Of a stretch of 64,000 bases of DNA, positions 31,327 to 44,576 are shown one piece after another. Position 1 is the stretch's first letter, and every line of letters begins with the position of its first letter. The DNA lies in the NCBI GenBank assembly GCA_003184365.1, contig NKYR01000021.1:186001-250000 (forward strand). Reading direction: 5' to 3'. Below the pieces are notes generated by a model. That model saw nothing but the letters and a program-made list of their open reading frames with translations. It searched no databases and was not told where the DNA came from. Source of the stretch: Evernia prunastri (lineage: Eukaryota > Ascomycota > Lecanoromycetes > Lecanorales > Parmeliaceae). Both the position numbers and the translations under genes were made by a program.

Positions 31327-34300
31327 TCAGTCATCGCTGAAGGTCTTTTCTCCATGGTCCACTTTCCCTACACTCCATATCTCTCTTTCATCCTCTCGTT
31401 CGTCATTGGACAGTCCCAGTCCACCTTGACCACCTTCGGCCTCTTTCCGTTCCCGTGCTTGCGTACCGAGTCTTAGTGCTACTCGCTTAAAATAGTCGGT
31501 CATGCTCCTCTTCGTCATTGAGTTCACTCCATCTCCAGCATCTGCCATGTACCTGTCGAAAACCTTACTTTCGCTTTCCACGACTGAGAATATTGATAGG
31601 AAAGCAGCCTCAGCAGCTAACTTGACCGGGATTACCGGATCGCGGACGCTGGCAAAGATTGGGGGTGCGAGGGCTGGAATATTCGGAGATATTACATCGT
31701 AGTTCGTGCGACTGACTGTACGAACAACAACAAGGGATAAACGCCGAGTGTCAACTGGGCCGCCAGGCGCAATTGCTGCAGCTAAAGCTTCGATGACACC
31801 TTTACTTGGTTCGCGGTCAGGGAATTTCTGAGGCGTAAGCAAGTACTTTCCTGCTGCGAGGACACAATTATCGGAGATGAAAGTCTAGAGGACCATTAGC
31901 TAGGTAGGCATGTCCGCACCGAAACAACTGAGGCCTTACATTTCTACTGCGGATACCATGGCAGACGATATTGGGAGTTTCTGAAGCGAAGCGCTCAGTC
32001 AATGTAGTGGGTGATTCAAGAAGTACCGAGTTGAGATTCAATGCCGTGGCATTGCTCATGTGAGTAGTGAGCACACGCGTCTTGATTAGACCGGAAATGT
32101 CGAATGTCCCTGGAAGGCTTTTGATAAGAGCTCCAAATAGCCTTGCATGGGTGATGAGCATTGAATCGTCAGCTAGGCTTTTATCGCCATCAATGAGCCC
32201 CAGTATCGAATTGTGGGAAGCCTCGCTCATATTTCCTCCGGCTTTGCTGACGACCTCGTACAACGCTTTAAGCATTGCATTCTGCACGCCTGGATCTGGT
32301 GTCTTAGAGCCTGTCACTAGCTCTGCGATCAACGGATCTATACGAGGTGTCATTGTGATAAGGGTCCCAAGTGCTTTTGCTGCTCTCGACCTGAGCACCT
32401 CGCTGGAGGTATCAGCCAAAGATTTGGCGAAAGTGCGTTGAAGCTGTGGCAAAAATGGCTTCAAGAATGTTGGTATTTTCTCTAGGAGATTGTTCAATGT
32501 TAGCAAAGTAGCAGCTTTGACGTCAACGGAGCGCTCGGAAACCACCCTGATGAGCGGTCCAGTTATCTGCGTGACAGATGGCTTCAGCGAGTCAGCATTT
32601 GTACGATCGATTATATCTGAGATCGCCAAAGCCGCGTGAGTACGCTGGTCCGCGGTGCCATTCATGAGACCTTGTAAGAAGATGGTCAGGATAGCATTGA
32701 TGCCTTTTGGCAGCAGGAAGCCAGGTAAATCATGACCAGGTACTCCCACCTGTTGAAGGATTTGTCGTGTTGATAAAACTAGGGCCTCCATTTCTTCCTT
32801 TTTGAGGCGCTTTGTAAGCTCTGAAAGAGCAAGCCAGGCGGCCTTAATCACTTCTCTATCCGAGTCGTCAAATGATAGGAGCAGGACGCGGATGAGGTCT
32901 TGGTGGTAGCGGGAGAAATCGATGTCAGATTTGGCAAAGAAGTTGCTCAGTCGGACATTGACACACGCACGTTTACGGTGATCATTGTTCTTTACCAAGG
33001 CAAGCAACACGCTCATTGCGGTATTTAGCCCGTCGTACTCATCCATTGATAACAAGATAGCATCGAACGAATCTTCTAGGTCAGATTGTAGTGCTTCATC
33101 CTTGCACACGATGATATTATCCATTAAAGCATTCAGAATAGCAGGTAGTCTTCTTGTCATTGCTGAACCAGCAACTTCTGAAAGGGAGGCTATTGCCTTT
33201 GCGTTGAATGAAGAGATCGGCGAGATCAGTAGCGTTGGTACTAGATTCGGTAGAATGATGTTCGATCGGGTGTTATCCGTGAGTAGAGTCAACAACGCGG
33301 ACAGAGCAGTGTCAGCCTCACTCTCTGTGCGGAGAAGATTGAGGAGATATGGTAGGACCTGGTCGACAGCCCTCTTTCCAAGTATCTTCTGCAACGAATC
33401 GAATGCTTCTGCAGCTGCTTCTCGTACCTCATTGTCTGAATCCACAAGCGCAACACGCACCACAGATATTAGTGTCTTTTCATACTCTTCAAGCGCTTCC
33501 TCGGAAGCTGAAGATATAATTTCCTTGAGTGCTATGCAGATGCCTTGCTTGGTGTCGGTATCGTTGGATGTTTGGAGGCCTTCCTCAAGCGTAGGAAGTA
33601 AACTTGCTAGGACTCCCTCCCCGGCCTTTCTGATAAGTTCGCCTAAGGCGTTGCCGGCGATAACCTTCTGCTCCATATTTGAACTTGCGAGTCGTCGGAT
33701 GAGGAGTGGTGTGAGCGTAGGAATAAGCTCTTTGAGAGTCCGAGGAGTTGCAACAAGGGCCTTCCAGACGTTTATGGCAGCAGTCCGAACCAAACCTGAA
33801 GTATCACAACGGCAAATGTAGAGGGATGAGAGAATCTTGTTCCGCTTGTCTTCCCCAAGGACATCAAGCAGAGACTGCCCAGCTTCTGCAGCGCCCTCCT
33901 CTTCTTCATCTTGTTCCGTCTTGCCACTTATGCCGGTCAGATTGAACAAGAGATCCCCGACTAGTTCGACAGAACTCAGGCGTATGCGATAGCTATCGTC
34001 TGCAAGGCCTCGATCAAGCTCTGGAAGGAGTAGGTCAATAGCTTTGGTGGCAAAGTTTTTGACGAGCAATCTGCCTGCTCTCAATGATGTCTCTCTGATC
34101 GATTCAATTTCATCTGCTAAGCCTGACAGGATCGGAGGTATAATTTTGCTCAAGTAAGAAGCAAAGCTGTTTCCGAAACAGGCTGGTAGGTAGATAAACA
34201 AGGACATGAAACCTTCCCGCACTGTAGGTTTGGCGCTCGCAACATTTTGGAGAATGGTTGGTAAAGTCTCTTCGAGTCGCCCTGTGCCAAGACCAGCTAG

Positions 34301-37300
34301 AACTTCACTTAGTGCTTGAGCAGAGCCCAATCTGTCTCCAGCACCTGTGTCGGATCTCAAAGTGGTCATAAGACTGGGGATCAAGTCTGGTAATGAATCT
34401 TCGCCAAGTTTCTCAACTAAAGATCCTAGCGCTTTGGAAGCGGTGGCACGGGTAGCAGGAACGGGATCAACTACTGCGAGCTTCAAGCCATTGACAAGGA
34501 TTGGAAGGTGGGGGGTGACATCCTTTCGCTCAGTCAAATGGGCCAAGCTCCCAATGATTTGTGCTGACTTTCGCTTGGTGGCTGACCTATCTCCCAGACC
34601 CCTTTCGAGTATGCGAACAATAAGAGCCAAGGACGGCGAGTCGAGATAATGAATAAATGAGACCTTTATGAGCGCGTCCAATGCCTCGTCGGTATGCTTA
34701 GTAGGATCACTCAGTGCTTTCAACAGAATGTTGACCAGTCCTTTGACCTCGGGATTACTGATGACCTCGCCGAACCGTTGCAGACTCCTGTTGGCCGACA
34801 GTCTGACTTCCTTGTGGCTGTCACTCAGAACGCCTGTCAAAGGCGGTATTATGTCTGGAAGACTCAGGGCTAATTGTTGCGGATCGAGATACGCCATGGC
34901 GCCTAGCAAATCACAGGCACCTTTCTTACTTCTCCACTGCGACTCTTCAAGTCCTTCCAACAAAGTCGGGAGGATGATCTTGACTCCATACGAGCTGAGA
35001 CTTGCGAAGCAGGTTTTCGAGGTATCCAGACAGGCTTCGCGTACGTCGGCAGTGGTGTCCCCGAAACTCGAGAGCAGCTGTGGTACAATTTGGATGATGT
35101 ACGGTTCGAAAGTGCGGCCGAGGATCAAAGCCAGAAGCTCATAAGCGAACAGTACTCCTTGGCGATGGTGTTGGTCCTTCTTGTTGTCAATGGCAACATT
35201 AAGTGTAGACATTATCCGGAATTCTCGTAGAGAGGAGACCCCTTTGCCCTTCACTATACCTGCAAGGCCGTATGCACCACCTCTCCGTGCAGCGTATTTC
35301 TTGGACTGCAGTAGCTGGTCTAGCGCAGACTGAATATACTCCGAGGTTCTGTGGCTAGATGTTTGCACTAATGCCGGAAGACATCCAGCAACAGCATATT
35401 GAACGGTCTCCGATGGTGTCTTGAGAGTATTGAGAAGTCGTTGCACAATTTTGGGTACTCGTTCGTCGCCCTTCCGAAGATGGCGAGCAAGGGCACCGTA
35501 TAGGATAACCACAGCCTCGCTCACCAGGTCAGACGAGTTGGGGTCTGCGTCAGATTCATCGAGAGCTACTTCGAATTTCCGTATGAGCTCTTCCACTTGA
35601 GCCGCTCCGTGCAATCCAATTACTGTCGTCGCTGCCTTGATCATCTCGTCCCTTACCGTTGGGTTTCGATCGCCGAGCGCGCGATCATGAATCAAAAAAT
35701 CGACAAACGGAACCAAATTGCCAAAATTTGGGGCCAATTCCATGAATGACAGCGCAACACCGCTCCGGTTCTCCCATGGATCAGACAGATTGCTCTTCTT
35801 CGGCATCCCAAACGCATCCCGTTCTGGCAATCGCGGTTTAGCTAGCTCACGATAATGATCTTCCAGCTGGTCTACTATTCGAGCAAATTCACCGTGGTGC
35901 TGGCCAACAGCCTCTGCCAATGCCCGTGATGCGGCGTGTCGCAACTGTCGATCCATACTCGCTAGGTAGGGTACCATTGTAAACGCATGCTCTGGTTCCG
36001 CTTCAAGCCCATTCTCTCGCCAGATAAGATGACCAAGCTTGACGTTTTCATCCACATCATCGTGACATGCCAACCAGATCTCGTCACAGTAGTCCACTTC
36101 AGTCAGATCGATATGATCTCTAATGGCTTGTAAGACCGCAGTCCTGACCGGGATTTGAGGCACTATACCCCCTTTTAGTAGGATTGCAACCTCTTCTGGG
36201 GTGGCATTATTTGAGATCGCTCGGCATACATCCGATATAGTATCCTTCATGATTTTGTAGTGCTGTGAGAATCGCTGCATTGACTGGATTAACAACTTTA
36301 GAAGTTGGTTACGCGGAAGCTGTCTGTCTCTGACTGCTTTCACGATTAGTGGTGATCACCCCAAGCGATAAGAGAATACAAATTGCGACTGCCAGAATCT
36401 ATGGGTAGTGAGGAGGGGGGGGGGGGGGGGGGACCAGAGAATGGGCAAGAAAGCGATACGTACACGCTTCTGTATGAAAGGACAAGATCTCTAACGCCAA
36501 TGTGATTTGTTCATCAGCTTCATCCCCTTCTGACCGAGAAATAGCGCTCTGCTGGAGTACAGCAAAGACCAGTGGCAACACGTAAATGAGCGATATGCTG
36601 TCAAAGGGGCGTTGCTCGCTCGAAAAACGAAAGCGGTACAGCAATCTGGTGACAAGGTCTCCTAAAGGTTCCTCCATGAGCTCTTCGGAAAGGGTTGGCG
36701 ATCCTAGTGCTCGAAGCGTTGCAATCCCGATGAATGGCCTCAAAGACCCAAGCCTGGAGGATACGAAGTGGGAGCACTCCAGATAAGTGTCATCTGCAGC
36801 ACGGCCTACCAGACGACCTGCGCCAGCGGCGATGACATTTATCAAAGCTCGCAAAGCTTGGCTTAACCACAGAACTGGGTCAATTGGCGGTCCAAGAGCA
36901 AGTGCACGTACAAATGCAATTCCATTCCGGAGTCTTGACTCCAATCTATGTACATCTGTTCTTATAGCTGCCTCTTTCGTCAACTGAATTTGGACTTTGG
37001 CCTTCTCATCCGGCGTGAGCTTGCGGTCTTGACCCTTCTTTTGTGCAACTTGACTCCGGATTTCCTCCTCCCATTTCATTGTATCATAGTCTCTTGCGTT
37101 CTTGTCGATGGCATAGCTTAGAGCTTTGGAGCTGAGGACGTCCACAAAGGCGGTCCCTTCCTGTGTTCGAGCTATTGCAATCTCTGTCGGACCGTACTGC
37201 TCAAGCTCGTCGGTGGTCAGATAACCATTGATGATGTCAAGAAGAGCGGGAGTAATTGTATCAGGGGCCACGAATGCCAACTCGGCTGCAGTGTTGTAGG

Positions 37301-39556
37301 CTGCTAACTTGACCGTGGCAAAGGGTACAACAGCTTCAACAGGTGTTAGACAGCGTTCAACCATTTGCAAGCATTCTTTAACATTGGTGCGGGCAATAGC
37401 GCCCGGATCCTGACCGACTCTCAAGCACATATCAATCCAATGTACTCGCGGAAGTATCTCTGGGCGACAGAGGACAAGCATATTGATCATTTGAGTCTGC
37501 ATCGAGGCGTGATCTAGCAGCTTCATATCTTGCTTCGAGGGGCAGATAGACCGTACTGCCAGGAATAACTGGGAAGTGCCGCTCTTTGTTATGTATGCCG
37601 CGTTATCTTTCTCTGATAGTTCCGTTTGCCGTTGCCAGTTCCAAAGCCCTTGAACAACCATGTTCGAGATCATTCCAGTCCGCTGTGACCAGACATCGGT
37701 TAGGGCAATCATGGCTTCGTTCCTCACAGTAGGAGGAATGCCAACTGCGGCTATCAGATAGAGGAGAGTCTGTGTCCAGGAATCCTTGATATCCGCAGGC
37801 GCCTTTTCCAGAGCATTCGAGCAGGCCACCAAAGCTCGAATAACCCAAGAAAGATCTTCCTGGCTTGACAGCCTCGCATACACTCGGTGGTTGAAGAGAA
37901 AAGAAGCTTGAGAAAGAGCCCGGTCATGGACTTTAACTTTGCGAACCGAATTTCTGATGGCCTCACTCCTAATGGTTCGTAGCATGATAGGGTATATCGC
38001 GGTGGTTGTGAAAGCAGCTACGGCCAGCGGCCCAACGGCAACAGGGCTTTGCGCAACCTCGTCGAAGATCTGCAAAAGTTTCGGGGTTATGATTTCCACG
38101 AAGGAGACAATGGCTGAGAAGTCTTCGAGAGCCGCTTCTGATGGGTGATGGCTACCGCCCGCGACTTTCCATAATAAATCACCAGCATTTGTGGCCCAAA
38201 TCTTCCTGACGCCAGGCTTTTTGTCACTCAAGCCCTTGGCAAAAGCATCTTCTACTTCCTCTGCGTGTCCATTCTCGAACTTGACCGATGAGGATCCCAG
38301 GATCATCTGAGCGTATTGATTCGTTAAAGCAGAAACCTCGGCAGCCAAGGCGGTCTCGTTGGGTTCTTTGCTTGCTGACTTGACAATGGTTCGACAGATC
38401 GCCTCTGTTTTGGACGGAACACATGGTATTTGAGCCAGCATACGGGCTTGTACTAGACGTTGCTCCACTACGGTAAGCTTAGAGAACGACGTGGATATGT
38501 CATCTGTAATTTTTGCCAGAAACGTTTCTTCTCGGGCGCGACTCATGAGAGCTACGAACGCTGAAGAAGCGCCTTCACGGACCGCTGCACTCTGAGACTT
38601 GGTGTTGGCTAATAACGGTTTAAGCAAATGATCTGCTATGATCTCGGCTAAGTCCACCTCAGAAGGCAGAGAAAGAACCATGGGTCGTATCACATCTTGC
38701 ACGACTTCTGGTGCCCTTAAAAGGGCTTTTTCGAGTGTAGGTATGACTTCCTTACGAAGTTCTGCAGCTGTTGTGAACTTTTCGAAGAAGTCGTTCAAGG
38801 CATTGGCAACATGTGACGGTACAGCTGTTCGAGATCCAAGTATCTCCCGGACGTAGAAAACATAGTATTGATCTTTGACTAGCACAAGTCTGTTCTTGCG
38901 GGCACATACACCAGCTATGACTCCTAGGAGGACGGCCGTCCGGCTTCCAAGTGGTTGATCTTTGGCTGTAAGTTGCCGAATGATCACAGGGATCCGGTAT
39001 TCATTTTCAAGGAGTTTTCTAACGGCACGCCTTGCAACCACGATAGCAGAGCTTTTGACAGTTCCCTTGCCTGTAGAAAGGCACAAGTCCAATACCCTAG
39101 CGAATGACAGACATAGCTGGGGGTCGTACTGTTCCCCTGCTCTTGACAATATTATGGATCCCCATTCCACTAGAACGAAAGCGCTGGAGGCAGCTAGGCC
39201 AAGCTTCTTAGTTTCCCCGTGGTAGCAATCTATGATAGATGGAAGCGCAGAGGTGTAATTGCCATTGTCGAGCAACGCTTGGAGACACGATAATACCGCG
39301 CGGCGCGAGATTCGATCATTGTAGTAGGGGTAGGTCAGGAAGAGGATGTCGACAACCTCGGCACAGGAGTGTTGTGATAGTTCTGCAGCCGGTCAGCTAC
39401 CTCCGGAAATGTTCTTTCACCAGTCTTACCGGACTGTACGATCTGTTGATGGAGGTTTGCCAACCCGGTTCCTCGCTTTTTTGTGGAACTCGAGAGCAGT
39501 GCTCCACGCAGCTGGCTGAGGCTGATACTGTTACTGTCTTGGATTGCGTCTTCCAT
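31327..39556 (-). CDS. GCN1: Translational activator GCN1 (HEAT-repeat, Gcn2 co-activator)
   Basis: Four exons (39556..39401, 39356..36464, 36333..31940, 31884..31327) with matching phases give 2666 residues, essentially the yeast GCN1 length. The protein is a continuous solenoid of HEAT repeats (for example TVLQAIRDHIDL, CHDDVDENVKLG and GLADDSYRIRLSSVELVGDL), with the eEF3-like central region and the C-terminal Gcn2-binding part. GCN1 sits on (collided) ribosomes with GCN20 and passes uncharged-tRNA stress to the kinase Gcn2, which phosphorylates eIF2-alpha. The second intron contains an 18-base G tract on the plus strand. Its start lies only 236 bp from that of a divergent DEVH helicase. 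Confidence 0.95.
36415..36432. repeat. Homopolymer G18
   Basis: Eighteen consecutive G on the plus strand inside a GCN1 intron (36463..36334), so C18 in the transcript near the acceptor side. It does not affect the protein if splicing is intact. The length may be a sequencing or assembly estimate. Confidence 0.9.
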
Positions 39557-39792
39557 AACGACGAAAACGCAAATCCATGAACAAGTTGAGGGACCAATTT
39601 GTTTGCACTGCAGCGAAAAAAAAAGATCTGATACTTTACAGGGAGGACAAATGCCAAGAATATGCGGGCTTGGCAGTTGGGCGGACGGGCTCGAACTTCT
39701 TGACTCCAACAGCCGGCGAAGAACACAACCATTCTCGATTCAAAACCTGGTAACTTGCTCTTCCCCACGACTGGGCTATGAACCACTATTGA
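39557..39792. promoter_or_regulatory. Short divergent promoter GCN1 / DEVH helicase
   Basis: Only 236 bp separate the two start codons, so the genes share a bidirectional promoter region. An A-rich stretch near 39615-39625 may be a nucleosome-poor patch. Confidence 0.5.
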
Positions 39793-42700
39793 ATGGCCCC
39801 CAACAAGAAGAAAAAGAAGCCTACGAGCAATCCGGCGCGCGGCTTTGCTACAACGTCCACAGCTTCAAAGCCGAAACACGATCAAGTTAAAGAACTCGAA
39901 GGCGGTGTTCGGCTAGAGATTCCAGATGTACACGTTCCTTCTACTACTGCTGAAGACAGCATCCAAAAAAAGGATATTTCATGTAGGGAGCACGGGAAAG
40001 CGCTACACGAGCTAACCCCTGAAGAGCTCGAGTCACAGCTCGAAGACTCTGGTCTCCAGATTCTCGTGGAAAGTCATGGGGAGAAGATGAAAAAGGACGT
40101 ATCTAGACAGTTCTCAAGAATCCAGACAGAGAAACGATTGCTGCGTTCACAAGCAGAGCACCTTAGCGTTCGTCAATGGTTACCTCCAGAGCTTATGCAA
40201 ATCATTTCAAATCTACTACAGGTACAAGAAGATAGCAACCGTTATGTGCAAGCAAATCTCGAAAATGGCATAACAGCCCCGGATTTATCTGAGGACGATC
40301 TGCTGGTCAAGCTATGGGCGTTGAAGAGACTCCTTCCACTGCTAGGGTTCACCGCGCAAAGGACGGATCTGGCGCTTCATCATTTATTAATGATGACTAA
40401 AAAAGCAGAGGCACAGAGTCTGTCCTTAGGTAAAGAATCGATGTGGGGCCTCGATGAGTGCCTTGCTTGGTTGGCTTTGGAGTCTGAACCGGCAAATTTA
40501 CCCAGATTTGACACCCACGAAGGGCATTCACACTGTTCGGCTAACCAACAACGCTCCAAAATCATCGCAAGCGCACCGGAAACCACTCCCATAGACTCAA
40601 GACCTGAATCCCCTCTCATCAAAGAGCAAACTCCGCAGCAGTCTCAAATTCCTGATGAGGACGGCTTTCTCTCTTCTCCAGGCGACTCAGACAGCGATGC
40701 AGAGCCAGAGCATTTGGTGACAAGGTACCTAGAGTTACAGTCGAACTTACATGAGCTTAGCCCTGAGTTGACCGAGATTGAATCCAGGCGGCAGCGGCGG
40801 GGCAGGAGTAAGCATCCCGTTATTAATGGCCATTTGGACCCTGCTGCTCAGCGGAGAACCGAGCGTCTCATGGCAAAGATCCAGAAGATTAGGTCAGATC
40901 TTTTGTTCGACGAGGACAAAGCCGATAGCAGATGGGCAGAGATTCGTGTCGACCTTGCGCAAGAGGCTGCAGAGCGCAAAAGGCTTGGTATAAGGCATGA
41001 CGGAGAACCACAGAAATCTACGCCAACCGCGCCAAGCAATGTCAGCGTCGCAGAATCTACTCACGGCGATGACGACACGGACGACTTACTTGTTGGATTC
41101 TTCACCAGCCTTCCAGAGACGGCAACGAACTCAGATACTGGTTTGAGTATAATGAGTATTGCAAGTCAAGAAGGCAGTAACGTAGAAGTGAGAGACTTTG
41201 GGAAGTGGACTGGCATGAGCCCTCGCAGAGTCTTGGAGGAAGCATGCAAAGCACGGTAGGACTTCCGGTTTATACTGTTGGTCGTGAATACTGACGTAGA
41301 TAGAGATTCTGCCTCCCGGGTTACTTACAAGCTCATATCAGCATCCTCTTTCTCGAATCGATATCTCATCGAGGTGAAATGGTCGCGACTACAAGAGCCT
41401 ATGATTGAAATATCAATTGATCAACTGATCTGCCAAAGCGACGCCCGTTCCATCAAGATTGAGATGGTATCGATTTCCTGCCCGACTGAAGCCCAAGCAG
41501 AGGCATACATCTCAACTGTCACCATGTTCATGATATTTGCTTCGTCTCCTAAGGAGGAAAAGGTGCACCTGCGTTTGCCATCAGCCTGGAGAGACCTCTG
41601 GAAAGAGTTGTCTCAGTTGAAGAAAGACCGAGACGAAGCAGCCGATCGCCAGGTCATACGTGAGCTCCGCAGTATGGTATCAGAGCACGGCCAAGCCGTT
41701 AGAAATCTGGACGAACAGAGTAACAGCATCACAACAAAGACTCTCAACAAGGAGTCCACAGCTGCGAACCGGCACAAGCTGCAAGAAAACAGTTTCTCAA
41801 CTCCCGCAGGTCGGTCTGAGGACATCAAAGCGCTATGGGTATCGAAGTCATCCACACCTACGTACCAGCACATGCTCAAATCGCGCACGGGCTTACCCAT
41901 ATGGAACTTTAGAAACGAGCTACTCCATGCCATAACGGATAACCAAGTAGTTATCATATGTGGCGAGACAGGCTGTGGGAAGAGTACGCAGGTTCCAGCT
42001 TTCATACTAGAGCATGAGCTTTCGGCCGGGCGTCCCTGCAAAATCTACTGCACCGAGCCTCGACGAATCTCGGCAATTTCTCTAGCACGCCGTGTGAGTG
42101 AAGAACTCGGAGAACGCAAGGGCGATACCGGCACCTTTCGATCCCTTGTTGGGTTTGCTGTAAGACTGGAAAGCAAAGTTGTGCCGCAGACAAAGCTTGT
42201 GTATGCGACTACTGGGATTGTTATGCGCATGCTAGAACGGTCAGATGACCTTGGAGACATCACACATCTTGTTTTGGATGAAGTACATGAGAGGAGCATC
42301 GACAGCGACTTCCTCTTAATTGTCCTTCGGAAGCTTTTAGCGAGGCGTTCGGACCTCAAGGTCGTTCTTATGTCAGCTACCGTCAATGCAGAGCGTTTCT
42401 CGGATTATCTGGGCGGAGCACCTGTCATGAACGTGCCTGGCCGCACTTTCCCAGTCGATACGAAATACCTAGAAGACGCAGTGGAAATCACGAATTTTAA
42501 CACCGATTCCGGATCTCATGGTGGTGCTGAGGCAGTGGAAGTTGATGACGACGACATAGCGAAAATTCCGTCACAGATTGCTGATCTTCAGGGATACAGC
42601 CCAAAGACCCTAGCCACATTGGCAAAGCTCGACGAATATCGCGTCAGCTATGGTCTGATAGTCCGACTCCTTGAGACGATCGCTACGTCCGAGTTCTATT

Positions 42701-44375
42701 CCCCTTACAGCAAGGCAATCTTGGTATTTCTGCCAGGCATGGCAGAGATAAGGCGACTCAATGACATGCTCTCTGGCCACCGCACGTTCACGAATCGATG
42801 GTACATTTACGCTTTGCACTCTACCATCGCCACAGATGAGCAAGAACGAGCCTTTCTCGTTCCCCCACCAGGGATTCGCAAGATCGTCCTCGCCACGAAT
42901 ATCGCGGAGACCGGTATCACCATTCCTGATGTTACTTGCGTCATTGACACAGGAAAGCACAAGGAGATGAGGTTTGATACCTCTCGTGCCGACGTTAACC
43001 AACGCTGACATCTCTTAAGATTTGATGAACGGCGGCAGCTTTCCAGATTGATTGAAGCGTTCATCTCCCGAGCAAACGCAAAGCAAAGACGTGGACGAGC
43101 AGGTCGAGTTCAGAAAGGCCTCTGCTTCCATCTCTTCACCAAGAACCGCTATGATAACATTGTAGGTGAGCTTCGACGTCTGCAGTGTTACGCTGACTAA
43201 TGTTTGAGCAGATGCCTGGAGAACAGACCCCTGAAATGCTGCGGCTTTCCCTTCAAGACCTAGTTCTACGCGTCAAGATCTGCAAGCTTGGCGGCATTGA
43301 ACAGACACTCTCAGAGGCCCTCGACCCTCCTTCCACGAAGAACATCAGGCGCGCAATTGATTCTCTTGTCGATGTCAAAGCGCTTACAGCTGCGGAAGAT
43401 TTGACGCCCCTAGGACGGCAGCTGGCAAGGCTACCGCTCGATGTATTCCTGGGCAAGCTGATCCTGCTTGGTGCTATCTTCGGGTGCCTAGATGCAATGC
43501 TCACCATTGCTGCCATCCTTTCCTCCAAGTCACCTTTCTTAGTGCCGATGGGAACCATATCGCAAGCGGATGTGGCACGGCAAGCTTTCAGGAAGGGGGA
43601 CTCTGACCTTCTCACAGTCTACAACGCTTACTGCGCTTGGCGACGAGTGTGCGGCGGCTCGACCGCAATGTCCGAACAGCAATTCTGCCAGAGGAATTTC
43701 ATGAGCCAGCAGACGTTGTCGAACATTGAAGATACGAAATCGCAGCTTACTGCCGCTTTGGCTGACGCTGGATTTGTGACGCTGACCGAGGCCGAGAAAT
43801 CGTCTCTCAACAAAGTTCGATATTGGTCCAGGGAACGAAGCTTCGTCGAACTGCCCGACCGCTACAGCATTAATAATAAGAACGACCTGATTCTCAACTC
43901 CGTCATCGCTTGGAGTTTCTACCCCAAGCTTCTCAGACGAGAAGGCAAAGGCTGGAAGAACATCGCGAATAACCAGACGGTCAGCTTACATCCCACATCG
44001 GTCAACAAAGGTGTCGAACGCCCACCGCAATGGCTGTCGTTCTACCACATCATGCAATCGAGCAATAAGTTCTACAATGCCCATGAAACGAGTCCGGTAG
44101 AGAGTTTTGCGGTTGCTCTCGTCTGCGGTGAAGCAGAGTTCAAGATGTACTCGGGAGTCATGGTGTTGGATGGCAATCGGTTCCGCTTTGCCCTGGATGA
44201 GTGGAAGACGTTCTTGGCCCTCAAAGCTTTGCGCGTTCAGATCAGGCGGATAATGACACAGGCATTTCGTAGTCCTGGACGTGGTTTATCGGCGCAGCAG
44301 CAGGCATGGCTAGAAGTGTGGCAACAGATCTTCTCGGATCCAAAAGCAGGGTCTGTCGGCTCTAGTGTTATATAG
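39793..44375 (+). CDS. DEVH-box RNA helicase, DHX29/DHX57 type
   Basis: Exons 39793..41255, 41304..42971, 43020..43161 and 43212..44375 (introns of 48, 48 and 50 bp) give 1478 residues. A Lys-rich start (MAPNKKKKK) and a long helical, acidic N-terminal region precede the core: GETGCGKS (708-715), DEVH (813-816), SATVNAERF, NIAETGITIPDV and RRGRAGR, followed by winged-helix and OB-fold regions. Unspliced, the third intron interrupts right before the QRRGRAGR motif. Relatives (yeast YLR419W, human DHX29/DHX57) are large cytoplasmic DExH helicases; DHX29 acts in 48S scanning. The shared promoter with GCN1 fits a translation link, but that is inference. Confidence 0.88.
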
Positions 44376-44576
44376 CTGCCAAGAGCAAAAAGTCACTCCG
44401 CTTCTGATTTGTCAAAGTCTGGAAGAGTGACGGCTTCAAGAGTCAATAATATTCACCTCCAGCCGCTCAAAGTTGCCAAGTCAAGAATTCTAGTCTCCTC
44501 GAGCTTTCCTACATTTCCTGCGACTCGATTTTGGCAATCTATCCTTTTAACATACCCTATCTACTGAATTACTGAT

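Noticed and set aside
32985..33821. Long plus-strand open frame (278 codons) antisense to GCN1
   Set aside because: It lies opposite a strongly conserved coding exon; its Ser-rich composition is that of a mirror frame.
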